From: an uncultured Oscillospiraceae bacterium
GTDB lineage: Bacteria; Bacillota; Clostridia; Oscillospirales; Ruminococcaceae
NCBI GenBank assembly: GCA_934465295.1
Contig: CAKSKU010000008.1
Coordinates: 37,326-101,325 of the forward strand
Length of the DNA: 64,000 bases
Direction: 5' to 3'
Below the pieces are notes generated by a model, which did no database searches, was not told the DNA's origin, and was given only the letters and a program-made list of their open reading frames with translations. Positions 1 to 7,996 of this stretch are shown here, piece after piece. The position numbers were made by a program, and so were the translations under genes. Numbering within the stretch: the stretch's first letter is position 1; each line of letters starts with the position of its first letter.

Positions 1-432
1 AACCTTGTCGTCAGCGGCGGCTTCGTTGGTGTTCTCCGCAGGCAAGCGACCCTCCTCGGGCGTGCAGAACAGCCATTTTGCGGCATTTTTATCGCAGTAG
101 CTTATCTCGACCTGATCCTTGTTGAAAGGCACGTCCTTTGGCATACCCACAAAGCGGCGCAGGGCATATTCCCTGATGAGCGGGTCGCCCTTCAGCTCGT
201 CGAACTGTTCTTCCGTAAGATATTTGAAACCGCCGTGAGCATATCCGCCGACCTGACGGAAATTCGACTTCTCAAATCCGTTTACTATCGACATTACTAT
301 CGTAAAAAGCGAGGTGAACATTATCGTCGTGAGCGCAATGGAAATGATCGCAATGATGTTCCTCTGCCTTGCCGCCTTAAGGCTTCTTATACTTAAGCGG
401 CGTATGCATTTTCCGTTTGAAACATTCATCAT
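1..432 (-). CDS. ABC transporter permease, FtsX/MacB type (N-terminal part, cut by window edge)
   Basis: Only the first 144 codons are in the window; the gene runs off at position 1. The reading frame is open throughout. A basic N-terminus (residues about 1-28, many Arg/Lys) is followed by one strong hydrophobic segment (about 29-48, rich in Ile/Thr/Leu) and then an extracytoplasmic stretch. This is the usual start of an FtsX/MacB-type permease, in which a first membrane span precedes a large outside domain. The start ATG overlaps the stop of the upstream ATPase gene (ATGA), which argues strongly that the two products form one transporter. A second ATG follows immediately, so the start could be one codon later. 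The substrate cannot be read from this fragment; the two-component genes upstream suggest export of, or resistance to, a cell-envelope-active compound. Confidence 0.8.
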   Translation of the reverse strand, partial: MMNVSNGKCIRRLSIRSLKAARQRNIIAIISIALTTIMFTSLFTIVMSIVNGFEKSNFRQVGGYAHGGFKYLTEEQFDELKGDPLIREYALRRFVGMPKDVPFNKDQVEISYCDKNAAKWLFCTPEEGRLPAENTNEAAADDKV

Positions 433-1106
433 TCTCCGCTCCTTGTCACTATCCTGCCGTCCTCAATGCGGATTATCCTGTCCGCAAGCTGTGCTATTTC
501 CTCATTGTGGGTTATCATTACCATTGTCTGCGAAAACTTTTGGCTCGTTATTTTGAGAAGCCCGAGAACGTCCTGCGAGGTCTTGCTGTCGAGGTTTCCC
601 GTAGGCTCGTCCGCAAGGATTATCGCAGGCTTTGAAGCAAGCGCACGGGCAATGGCAACTCTCTGCTGCTGACCGCCCGAAAGGTTGTTGGGGAGATTTT
701 GAAGCTTGTTCGCAAGCCCGAGCGTATCGATAATGCCGTCAATGTATTTTTCATCGGGCGTTCCGCCGTCAAGCTGAACGGGGAGAACGATGTTCTCATA
801 AACATTCAGCACGGGAACAAGGTTGTAATTCTGAAAAACGAAGCCTATTTTTCTCCTGCGGAATATGGTGAGTTCCTCATCCGAGAGTGAGAAAATGTCC
901 TTGCCGTCAACCTCGACCCTGCCAGAAGTCGGTCTGTCCAAGCCGCCGAGCATATGGAGCAAGGTAGATTTTCCGCTGCCCGATGTTCCGACAATAGCGG
1001 CAAATTCTCCCCGCTCTATCGAAAGGTCTATCCCGTCCAGTGCGTGGACTGTATTTTCGCCGCTGCCATAGGTCTTGCGCAGATCGGTCGTTGATAATAC
1101 CGTCAT
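429..1106 (-). CDS. ABC transporter ATP-binding protein (MacB/LolD/BceA family)
   Basis: This 225-residue nucleotide-binding subunit energises the permease encoded directly downstream. Visible motifs are Walker A GTSGSGKST (about 40-48), the signature LSGGQQQR (about 142-149) and Walker B IILADEPTGNLD (about 162-173), in the order and spacing of the MacB/LolD/BceA family. The chosen ATG at 1106 has a GGAGGT Shine-Dalgarno sequence seven bases upstream. A longer in-frame extension exists but has no ribosome site and lies in the AT-rich leader. It follows a response regulator and a histidine kinase, so the four genes look like one peptide-sensing and detoxification module. The family is certain; the substrate is inferred. 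Confidence 0.93.
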   Translation of the reverse strand: MTVLSTTDLRKTYGSGENTVHALDGIDLSIERGEFAAIVGTSGSGKSTLLHMLGGLDRPTSGRVEVDGKDIFSLSDEELTIFRRRKIGFVFQNYNLVPVLNVYENIVLPVQLDGGTPDEKYIDGIIDTLGLANKLQNLPNNLSGGQQQRVAIARALASKPAIILADEPTGNLDSKTSQDVLGLLKITSQKFSQTMVMITHNEEIAQLADRIIRIEDGRIVTRSGE

Positions 1107-1223
1107 AAAGTACCTCCAAAAAAATCTGTATTGCAGAAATTCCTTCCTGCAATACAGATCATAACACACAAATCTTTCTCAATTCTTTCCCCCAAAAAAA
1201 CAATTCTAACAGTTTTGAAAGAA

Positions 1224-2126
1224 TTATCTCTGAAAGAATAAAGAAAACGCCGTACCTTTGCCAAACTCGGACGAGACCTTGATGTATCCGCCGCAGCCGT
1301 TCACTATCTCCCTTGCAAGGTACAGACCAACGCCGATGCCGTCCTTTTGTGACACGGACGGGGAGCGGTAAAAGCGTGTGAAGATCTTTCCCTGTTCTTC
1401 CTCGGCAATGCCCTGTCCGCTGTCGGAAATTACGACCGAGCAGAACATTTCATACTCCTTAACGCTTATCGTCACAAAGCCGCTGTTGGTATATTTTATC
1501 GCATTGTCAACAATGTTTCCGATAGCCTCGGAACACCATTTTTCATCAAAAACAGCCTGCGCTTCCGTCGGCTCTAAGGTTAAATGAAGCCCCTTTTCCT
1601 CCGCCTTGGGCAAATACTGCCGATATATTTTTTCAAGCATCGGCATAAGCTCTTCCTTTGTCGGCGACAGCGTGAAAACTCCCGTTTCGAGCCGTGAAAG
1701 CTTCACCAGCGTGATTATGAGGAACGAAAGTCTTTCAGCCTGAACCGCCGTTTCCTCCGCACACATCCGAGCCTGCTCGTTAAGCTCCTGCTCCTTTAAA
1801 AGCTCGGTGTAAAGCAGGATATTTGCGATAGGCGTTTTCGTCTGATGCGAAATATCGGAGATAAGCTCCTTTATCCGTGTTTTTTCAGACGTAACATTCC
1901 TTGCCGAAAGCTCCGAAGCCGAAAGATATCCCGCAAGCTTAGCTTCGACCGATGAAAGCATACTTTCGTCAATATTTTCCTCGGTAAAAGTCCCGTTTAT
2001 GGCTTTGTCTATCATCCTGTCGAGCGAGCGAATGATCTTCACGGTTCGCCAACGGTAAATTATAATTGCAGTAACCGCCGTGACAATGCATATCAAAGCG
2101 ATGATGACTAAGATCTGATCATTCAT
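1224..2126 (-). CDS. Sensor histidine kinase
   Basis: A 300-residue membrane-bound kinase that pairs with the response regulator encoded just upstream; the two genes overlap by 8 bases. Residues about 5-25 form the only clear membrane span, so there is little or no extracellular sensing domain. A HisKA dimerisation region contains DISHQTKTP with the phospho-acceptor His at about 94. The C-terminus has the HATPase boxes: VDNAIKY (N box), SGQGIAEEEQ (G1) and GIGVGLYLAREI (G2). The small sensor and the ABC genes downstream resemble the kinases of BceRS-like modules, which sense through the transporter, but those usually have two spans. The assignment to that subtype is therefore tentative. Confidence 0.93.
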   Translation of the reverse strand: MNDQILVIIALICIVTAVTAIIIYRWRTVKIIRSLDRMIDKAINGTFTEENIDESMLSSVEAKLAGYLSASELSARNVTSEKTRIKELISDISHQTKTPIANILLYTELLKEQELNEQARMCAEETAVQAERLSFLIITLVKLSRLETGVFTLSPTKEELMPMLEKIYRQYLPKAEEKGLHLTLEPTEAQAVFDEKWCSEAIGNIVDNAIKYTNSGFVTISVKEYEMFCSVVISDSGQGIAEEEQGKIFTRFYRSPSVSQKDGIGVGLYLAREIVNGCGGYIKVSSEFGKGTAFSLFFQR

Positions 2127-2790
2127 TTTCTTCCGCCCACATATAACCGATACCGTAAACGGTCTTTATCCTTTTCTGTGCACCAAGCTTGCTTCGCAGA
2201 CGGTTCACCGCCACGGAGAGCGCATTTTCGTCAACATATTCCGCTCCGTCCGTCCATATCCGGTCGATAAGCTTTTCACGGGGAAGCGTTATGCCTGCAT
2301 TATCGGTAAGTATTCGCAGAAGCTTCTGCTCCGTCACACTGAGGTCGGTCTGAACGCCGCTCACGGTGAAAAGCATACGTTCAAAATCGAAAACGTACTC
2401 TCCGCAGATGTATTTTCCGTTTACGCAGCTTCCCACTCTGCGAAGCTGAGTGTTTACCCTCGCACGAAGCACCGCAAGACTGAAAGGCTTGGTTATGTAA
2501 TCATCTGCGCCCGATTCAAGTCCTGAAACGATATCCGATTCAAGGTCGTTCGCCGTAAGGATTATCACGGGATAACCATATTCTTTTTTCAGAAAAGGAA
2601 GAAAATCGAACCCATTCCCGTCGGGCAGGTTTATGTCAAGCAGCACTAATGAAAAGCTGTGTGCCGCAAGCACAGTTCTTGCAGTTTTCAGATTTTCGGC
2701 AGCTTCCGTGACCGTGTCATCACTGTTCAACGCCCTGCATAACCCAGCCGAGAGCGCTCGGTCGTCCTCTATTATCAGTATTCGTTTCAT
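2119..2790 (-). CDS. Response regulator, OmpR/PhoB family
   Basis: A 223-residue DNA-binding response regulator. The receiver domain (1-115) shows the acidic pair IIEDD (about 7-10), the phosphorylated Asp in LLDINLPDG (about 52) and the conserved Lys in ITKPF (about 101). The C-terminal half is a winged helix of the PhoB type (LSVTEQKLLRIL and a final VYGIGYMW strand). The ATG at 2790 was chosen because GGCGGAG lies correctly upstream. A near-perfect promoter lies at 2871-2899 and drives regulator, kinase, ATPase and permease as one transcript. It probably activates this transporter operon when the envelope is stressed, which is inference from context. Confidence 0.94.
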   Translation of the reverse strand: MKRILIIEDDRALSAGLCRALNSDDTVTEAAENLKTARTVLAAHSFSLVLLDINLPDGNGFDFLPFLKKEYGYPVIILTANDLESDIVSGLESGADDYITKPFSLAVLRARVNTQLRRVGSCVNGKYICGEYVFDFERMLFTVSGVQTDLSVTEQKLLRILTDNAGITLPREKLIDRIWTDGAEYVDENALSVAVNRLRSKLGAQKRIKTVYGIGYMWAEENE

Positions 2791-2870
2791 TTTCTCCGCC
2801 TTTATATTTTTGCTCGATTGGAGGAAAGCCCGTCGCAGTTTGCAGGCTTTCATCCATACATTTTTATTTA

Positions 2871-2899
2871 ATTATAATCTCCAAAGTCTGAACTGTCAA
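2871..2899 (-). promoter_or_regulatory. Sigma-70/A promoter of the two-component/ABC operon
   Basis: On the minus strand TTGACA and TATAAT are exact consensus boxes separated by 17 bases. The promoter lies about 80 bases upstream of the regulator start. Confidence 0.8.
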
Positions 2900-3005
2900 G
2901 CGGTTAGTTGGTTATCTGATTTTGTGGTGAAAAATTATGTCACATTGCCGCTCATATTGTGTTGAAACTTCAAATCCACTCACTTCGTTCGTTGATTTTC
3001 GCTTC

Positions 3006-3273
3006 AAGGATAGTTAGTTTTAGGAAAAAAGAATTGGCGCAATTCACATTTTTAGGTTTACAAAACTTGATTTCTAATAGTTCGTTCTCCATTATTTTTG
3101 TGAATTGCGCCTTTTTATTTGCTACTGATTTCGCTATTGCAATAATGCATTAACTGTTAGTTTAAGGAGTTTCGCTTCTGCGGAAGCGACCAAGGGCTTC
3201 CGCCCTCTGGACACCTGACGAGCTGTGCTCAGCGTGCTAAGTTTAGCATGACCAGCTGGTTGGCTTCGCAGCT
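3006..3273 (+). repeat. Dispersed element, copy A (about 260 bp, GGCGCAATTCACA hairpin)
   Basis: This stretch lies in the 526-base gap between 2790 and 3317, which holds no convincing gene. A long-armed hairpin with arms GGCGCAATTCACA and TGTGAATTGCGCC (3036-3111) is followed by ATTTCGCTATTGCAA, GAGTTTCGCT, a GC-rich dyad (CTTCTGCGGAAG) and CCCTCTGGACACC, ending at TTGGCTTCGCA. The same blocks in the same order occur in reverse orientation at 33709-33966. A 64-codon reading frame over this segment resembles one in the other copy only because the DNA is repeated; I do not call it a gene. Confidence 0.85.
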
Positions 3274-3316
3274 TCCGACAAATGTTAGCTCCGCAAATAA
3301 TTCCGAATTTAAAAAA

Positions 3317-6277
3317 TCATTCCGTTCTCAGTGCTTCAACAGGGTCTTTCTTCGATGCAACTCTTGACGGGATAACGCCTGCGATAAGTGTGAGTATCAT
3401 ACTTATCGCTACAAGTATGACAGCCGCAGGTACGGGCAGGACTGCTTTAAGTCCCTCAATGTTTGTAAGATTGTATATGATGGCATTTATCGGGATAAGC
3501 GCAAGTGCCGAGATAGCTACGCCGATCAGTCCCGAGGTAAGTCCGACGAGCAGAGTTTCTGCGTTGAACACGGTCGAAACATCGTGCTTTGATGCGCCTA
3601 TCGCACGGAGGATACCGATCTCTCTTGTTCTTTCAAGCACGGAGATATATGTGATGATGCCTATCATAATTGAGGAAACGATGAGCGAAATTGCCACGAA
3701 TGCGATGAGAACATACGAAATTCCGCTGATGATATTTGTGATCGAGGACATAAGCAGAGCGACATAGTCTGTATAGTGTATCTGATCTTCCTCTGCGGCG
3801 CTGTCGTTGTAATCGCTGATGCGGTCGGAGATACGGTCTTTTTCCTCGAAGGATTTTGCATAGATATTGATAGTGGACGGCTCGTCAAAATCAGCTTTGC
3901 CGAGGATATCCATTACGTCATCGTATGTTCTGTCGGAGAACTGTTCGGGAGTGTATTCGTCAAAAATTGCGGCGTACTGCGCTTCGGTGAGCGGTGTAAC
4001 GGACATTGTTGCTGCGATCTGGTCGGCGGTCATTGCGGAGAACTGCTGCTCGACCTGCTCGGCGTACTGCTGTGCATACTGTTCCTTTACGCTTTCACGG
4101 ACGAAGGAGAAAAGCTCGTCGTCGCTCATCTGCTTAATATAGCTCTTAACGCTGTCGGCGGACTCAACGCCCATTTCCTCGGCGTACTGACCTGCCATCT
4201 GCTCTTCTATCTGTTCTCTTGTGACATTTGCGAGAAACCGGTCGGCATAAGCGTTCATATCGTCCTCGCTCGGCTGTGACATAACGAAGCGGAAAACGTT
4301 AGCCTTGTCCGATGCGCTCAGGTTTTCGATATAAGCCTTAGCTTTTTCTGACTTTTCTTCATCGGAAAGGGGAACGTAATCATCGGTCTTGAACGGGTCG
4401 CCCGAAAGGATATCTGTGCTTTCATCGTTCTGTTGTTCCGCTAAGATATCGCTCGAATTTGTGGTGTCGATAATGTAGTCGGTGAGAGCCTTTGTGTAGC
4501 CGATATAGCCCGTGAGCATAGCGGCTGTGGAATCTTCGTTAGGACGGATAAAGCCGCAGATATGGAGCGGTGTGCCGATATCCTCTGCGCTGTAAATATA
4601 TTCAAGTCCCGTGTCGGTACCGGTGAGGTCAACATAGCCTGTGCCGCTTTCGTTCTTCTGATAATATTCGCAGGGAAGAATGAGCTTGTAATCCTTGCTC
4701 ATAACTTCGTCAAAAGTCCAGTCGGTAACGCCGTAATCGTCGATGATACCGCCCGTCATTGCGGCGTTCATTATCTCGGGCAGCTTTTCCTGCTCCTTGA
4801 AGCCGAGTGTGTACATTACGATATCGGGTATCTCATTCTGCTTTGAAAGGATAACTACAACATCGTTGTAATTTTCGGGCCAGCTGCCGTAAACGAGGTC
4901 GTACTGATTCTTGATAATTTCGTTTACGTCACTGTCGTTTTCGCCCGGGAGCATTTCCTGCCAGACCTCGATGTTTCCCATAGGCGACATACTCATCATT
5001 GCGCTTGAAGCGGCAGATGCGTTCATATCAACGCCCATTGTTGACTGAAAGGTCTCGGAGAAGTCCGATTTCACGATCTTGCCGGACGGGTCTTTTGTAA
5101 AGATAGGCATCTGGATATCATAGCTGTACGAAACAGAGCTTGCGTTCTCCTTGATAGTCTCGTCACTGTCGAGGAATTTCTTTATCGCAGGCATATCGTT
5201 TTTCTGCTTTGCGGAGGAATTGAGCGAATTGAAAATTTCGTATACAGCTGTATTTCCGTGAACAACATTTTCAAGCTCGGCTTCTTCGCCGCTGCTCTTG
5301 TTCGGTGAATTCTGCATCATCGTATTCATAAGTGCGGCGGTGTCTGCGGTTTCTTCAAAAATTTGAATAGGGTAGGAGGAAAGTGTTGCCTCCTGTATCT
5401 CGTTTATATAATCATTGATGCCCGTTGAAAGCGAGAGGATAAGGGCAATGCCGATGATGCCGATAGAACCTGCAAATGCGGTAAGTATAGTTCTGCCCTT
5501 TTTAGTGAGCAGGTTGTTGAGCGAAAGCGATATTGCCGTGAGGAACGACATTGAAACACGCTTTTTCTTTGCTTCAGCCGGAGCGTCAGTCTGCTCGGGA
5601 TCAAACGGGTCGCTGTCATCTGTGAGAAGTCCGTCCTTTATGCGGACGATTCGTGTCGAATATTTTTCGGCAAGCTCGGGGTTATGCGTTACCATTATGA
5701 CGAGCTTATCCTTTGCGATCTCTTTGAGCAGCTCCATTACCTGAATGGAGGTTTCGCTGTCGAGTGCGCCTGTCGGTTCATCCGCAAGGAGGATATCGGG
5801 GTTGTTGATGAGCGCACGGGCAATAGCGACACGCTGCATCTGACCGCCCGACATCTGATTCGGCTTCTTGTGTATCTGATTGCCAAGACCAACTTTTTCG
5901 AGAGCCTCGATTGCTCTTCTGCGGCGTTCGGACTTGGAAACACCCGATATCGTCAGTGCAAGCTCAACATTCGCAAGAACGGTCTGGTGTGGGATAAGGT
6001 TGTAGCTTTGGAAAATAAATCCTATCGTGTGGTTGCGGTAAGCATCCCAATCTCTGTCCTTGTAATTCTTGGTGGAAATGCCGTTGATAACAAGGTCGCC
6101 TGAGGTATAATGGTCAAGTCCGCCGATGATGTTGAGCAGCGTAGTTTTGCCGCAGCCCGAATGTCCGAGTATCGAAACGAACTCGTTCTCACGGAATGAA
6201 ATGCTTACGCCGCTGAGCGCTTTTACAGCATTGTCACCCTCGCCGTATTGTTTTACAATGTTCTTAAGTTGGAGCAT
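3317..6277 (-). CDS. Fused ABC transporter: N-terminal ATPase and C-terminal FtsX-type permease
   Basis: A 986-residue protein joining both halves of a MacB-like exporter. Residues 1-225 are the ATPase: Walker A GHSGCGKTT (38-46), signature MSGGQMQR (142-149), Walker B ILLADEPTGALD (162-173). After an acidic linker, a first span (about 255-285) leads into a very large extracytoplasmic domain of roughly 500 residues, rich in Asp/Glu/Ser. The C-terminus has three spans with the FtsX hallmark ERTREIGILRAIGAS between the first two. Its start codon overlaps the stop of the tetR gene by one base (TAATG), so the two are translationally linked. Such fusions work as mechanotransmission-type exporters; the substrate is unknown. 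No separate membrane fusion protein is nearby, as expected for a single-membrane cell. Confidence 0.92.
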   Translation of the reverse strand: MLQLKNIVKQYGEGDNAVKALSGVSISFRENEFVSILGHSGCGKTTLLNIIGGLDHYTSGDLVINGISTKNYKDRDWDAYRNHTIGFIFQSYNLIPHQTVLANVELALTISGVSKSERRRRAIEALEKVGLGNQIHKKPNQMSGGQMQRVAIARALINNPDILLADEPTGALDSETSIQVMELLKEIAKDKLVIMVTHNPELAEKYSTRIVRIKDGLLTDDSDPFDPEQTDAPAEAKKKRVSMSFLTAISLSLNNLLTKKGRTILTAFAGSIGIIGIALILSLSTGINDYINEIQEATLSSYPIQIFEETADTAALMNTMMQNSPNKSSGEEAELENVVHGNTAVYEIFNSLNSSAKQKNDMPAIKKFLDSDETIKENASSVSYSYDIQMPIFTKDPSGKIVKSDFSETFQSTMGVDMNASAASSAMMSMSPMGNIEVWQEMLPGENDSDVNEIIKNQYDLVYGSWPENYNDVVVILSKQNEIPDIVMYTLGFKEQEKLPEIMNAAMTGGIIDDYGVTDWTFDEVMSKDYKLILPCEYYQKNESGTGYVDLTGTDTGLEYIYSAEDIGTPLHICGFIRPNEDSTAAMLTGYIGYTKALTDYIIDTTNSSDILAEQQNDESTDILSGDPFKTDDYVPLSDEEKSEKAKAYIENLSASDKANVFRFVMSQPSEDDMNAYADRFLANVTREQIEEQMAGQYAEEMGVESADSVKSYIKQMSDDELFSFVRESVKEQYAQQYAEQVEQQFSAMTADQIAATMSVTPLTEAQYAAIFDEYTPEQFSDRTYDDVMDILGKADFDEPSTINIYAKSFEEKDRISDRISDYNDSAAEEDQIHYTDYVALLMSSITNIISGISYVLIAFVAISLIVSSIMIGIITYISVLERTREIGILRAIGASKHDVSTVFNAETLLVGLTSGLIGVAISALALIPINAIIYNLTNIEGLKAVLPVPAAVILVAISMILTLIAGVIPSRVASKKDPVEALRTE

Positions 6278-6900
6278 TAGTTGCTTTCTTCCTTTCTTAT
6301 ATTTAAGATCTTCAAAAAGACCTCTCTGCCTTTTTCTTCCGAATCCTGTTCGGAGCAGGTTATTCCGAGAATGCTGAGAAGTACCATATTGAGCAGCATC
6401 GAACGCATCACCATAGCGGCGGCACGGCAGTCAACATCGTGTATTTCGCCTTTATCCATACGGTTCCTGAGAAGCTCGCAGAGAAAATTTTCCAGCCCGT
6501 CAAGATATCGGTTCATATCCTCCGCTCGGATAAAATCACGGACTTCCTTTTCAAGTATTACTATGCGGATAAGGTCGATATGCTCGTTTATAAATCCCGA
6601 AAGTCGGGTACAAATACTTTTGAGTGAATCCTCAATAGACAGACCGTCAAAAATATCAAAAACATCATTATCGGGAACGTTTTTCCGAAAGTCATCAAGC
6701 TCATTTTTCATTATCTCGGAAAGAAGTTCACGTTTTCCGTTGGGAAAGTAGTGATACAAAAGGCTCTCCGAAACGCCGATGCTTTTGCTGATATCTCTGA
6801 CCGAAGTGCCGTTGTATCCGTTTTCGGAAAAGAACTTCTTAGCCGTTTCGATAAGCTTTCGGCGAGTTTCGGCGGCTTTTTCGCTTCTTGAACCTGCCAT
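6277..6900 (-). CDS. TetR/AcrR family transcriptional regulator
   Basis: A 207-residue repressor-like protein. The N-terminus carries the TetR helix-turn-helix (RRKLIETAKKFFSENGYNG followed by TSVRDISKSIGVSESLLYHYF). The remaining 140 residues are the helical ligand-binding/dimer domain. ATG 6900 is preceded by AAGAGGTG at good distance; the longer frame starting at 6927 would overlap the operator. It is co-transcribed with the large fused exporter, so it most likely represses that exporter and itself, and is released by an exported drug or metabolite (inference). The operator candidate lies at 6921-6935. Confidence 0.93.
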   Translation of the reverse strand: MAGSRSEKAAETRRKLIETAKKFFSENGYNGTSVRDISKSIGVSESLLYHYFPNGKRELLSEIMKNELDDFRKNVPDNDVFDIFDGLSIEDSLKSICTRLSGFINEHIDLIRIVILEKEVRDFIRAEDMNRYLDGLENFLCELLRNRMDKGEIHDVDCRAAAMVMRSMLLNMVLLSILGITCSEQDSEEKGREVFLKILNIRKEESN

Positions 6901-6920
6901 AAAGCACCTCTTCTCTTCAC

Positions 6921-6935
6921 TTAACAAGTGTTCAA
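6921..6935. promoter_or_regulatory. Candidate TetR operator
   Basis: TTAACAAGTGTTCAA is an almost perfect dyad (TT-AACA-nn-TGTT-AA with one mismatch). It sits just downstream of the -10 box, at or just after the expected transcription start of tetR, the usual place for autorepression. Confidence 0.55.
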
Positions 6936-6942
6936 TGAAAAT

Positions 6943-6971
6943 ATTATAGCATTATCGATGTTCCGTGTCAA
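6943..6971 (-). promoter_or_regulatory. Sigma-A promoter of tetR-exporter operon
   Basis: Minus-strand TTGACA and TATAAT, both exact, with a 17-base spacer. The start of tetR is about 45 bases downstream. Confidence 0.8.
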
Positions 6972-7060
6972 TGCCGCAGGAAAATTTCAGCTTTTTATCA
7001 CATTTTTACCACAATATAATGCGTATATTCGGAAAAATCGGCGGAAAACGAACTTCGGAC

Positions 7061-7099
7061 AAAAAAACGCACCTCACATCTGCTGTTTCGTGAAGTGCG
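7061..7099 (-). terminator. Intrinsic terminator after the cellulase/cell-wall-binding operon
   Basis: On the minus strand a stem of CGCACTTCAC with GTGAGGTGCG is followed by a run of seven T, about 15 bases past the stop codon of the gene ending at 7115. Confidence 0.8.
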
Positions 7100-7114
7100 C
7101 TCTGTGCTGAAATA

Positions 7115-7978
7115 TTATGTTTTTTCGGTGCAGTGATCGCCGATGAACCATAGAAGCTGACAGAATTTTTCTGCCGTTTTGTCCGTGAATGCAAACAGGA
7201 ATGCGGTATCATCACCTCTGACGGAGTAGTTTTTACCGTTCATAGTTATTTCCAGCCGATATGTTTCGGGGTCACTCCAATAATAATCGGTTTCCGCAGG
7301 GTCGTCGGGTTCGTCCTCTCCGTCATCGACAGGCGGTGTGTAACCCGTGAGCAGGCAGTTGTTCTCAATGAAAAATCCGCTCACCTCTGTTTTTATATCG
7401 GCAGCACCGCTTTCCAAGACCATGCTGTAAAAGGCTTGGATATCCGCCTTGGAGATCTTTTTTGCCGTGACCTTGCCATCCTCATCGGTGTAAGTGAACG
7501 TCCTGTTCTTTGCATCAACAAGAACCGTTTCACCGCCTGAGTCCATATTGCTTACAGTGTATTTTATCGAAAAATCGGACGGATAAGCCGCTGACCTGCT
7601 TCTTTTGCCGCTCCAAGTTCCGTCGCTGTTGAAGTAATATTTCTTCCCGCCGATAAGCTCTGTTCCCGTTGCCGCAGTGCCGTCGGAAAATCTGAAATAA
7701 TACCATTTTCCGTCTATCTTCCGCCAGCCCTTGCAGGCGTGACCCGTGACATAATACCGCTTTCCGCCGCTCTTGGTCTTGGTGAAGCCCGAATATTTGC
7801 TGAAGCTTACGCCGTCATTGTCATACTTGTATAAAACATTGTCAAGCTTGTAAAATCCGTAATGTGTACCTGTTGGCTTTTCCTGATAAAGCGAGAACAT
7901 TCCGCTGTAAGCCTGCACCTGCACAGACAAGGGCAGCATCAAGGCCAAGCATAAAATAACGCACAAGATTTTTTTCAT
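7115..7978 (-). CDS. Secreted protein with cell-wall-binding (choline-binding-like) repeats
   Basis: 287 residues. Residues 1-23 form a classical signal peptide (MKK, hydrophobic core, cleavage near VQAYS). Residues about 35-115 contain repeated aromatic-glycine units such as GWRKIDGKWYYF and GGKKYYFNSDGTW, the pattern of the CW_binding/glucan-binding repeat that attaches proteins to cell-wall polymers or glucans. The C-terminal part (about 120-287) is an unassigned domain with an acidic linker (DDGEDEPDDP). The start is 18 bases downstream of the GH5 cellulase stop, so the two are one operon. It may be an adhesion or substrate-docking partner of the cellulase; its exact role is not known. 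Confidence 0.8.
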   Translation of the reverse strand: MKKILCVILCLALMLPLSVQVQAYSGMFSLYQEKPTGTHYGFYKLDNVLYKYDNDGVSFSKYSGFTKTKSGGKRYYVTGHACKGWRKIDGKWYYFRFSDGTAATGTELIGGKKYYFNSDGTWSGKRSRSAAYPSDFSIKYTVSNMDSGGETVLVDAKNRTFTYTDEDGKVTAKKISKADIQAFYSMVLESGAADIKTEVSGFFIENNCLLTGYTPPVDDGEDEPDDPAETDYYWSDPETYRLEITMNGKNYSVRGDDTAFLFAFTDKTAEKFCQLLWFIGDHCTEKT

Positions 7979-7996
7979 ACGTTCACTCCAATAAAA

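Noticed and set aside
2959..3153. 64-codon reading frame resembling one at 33848-34093 (shared KELAQFTF)
   Set aside because: Both lie inside the two copies of the 260-bp hairpin element; the similarity is due to repeated DNA and neither has a ribosome site.
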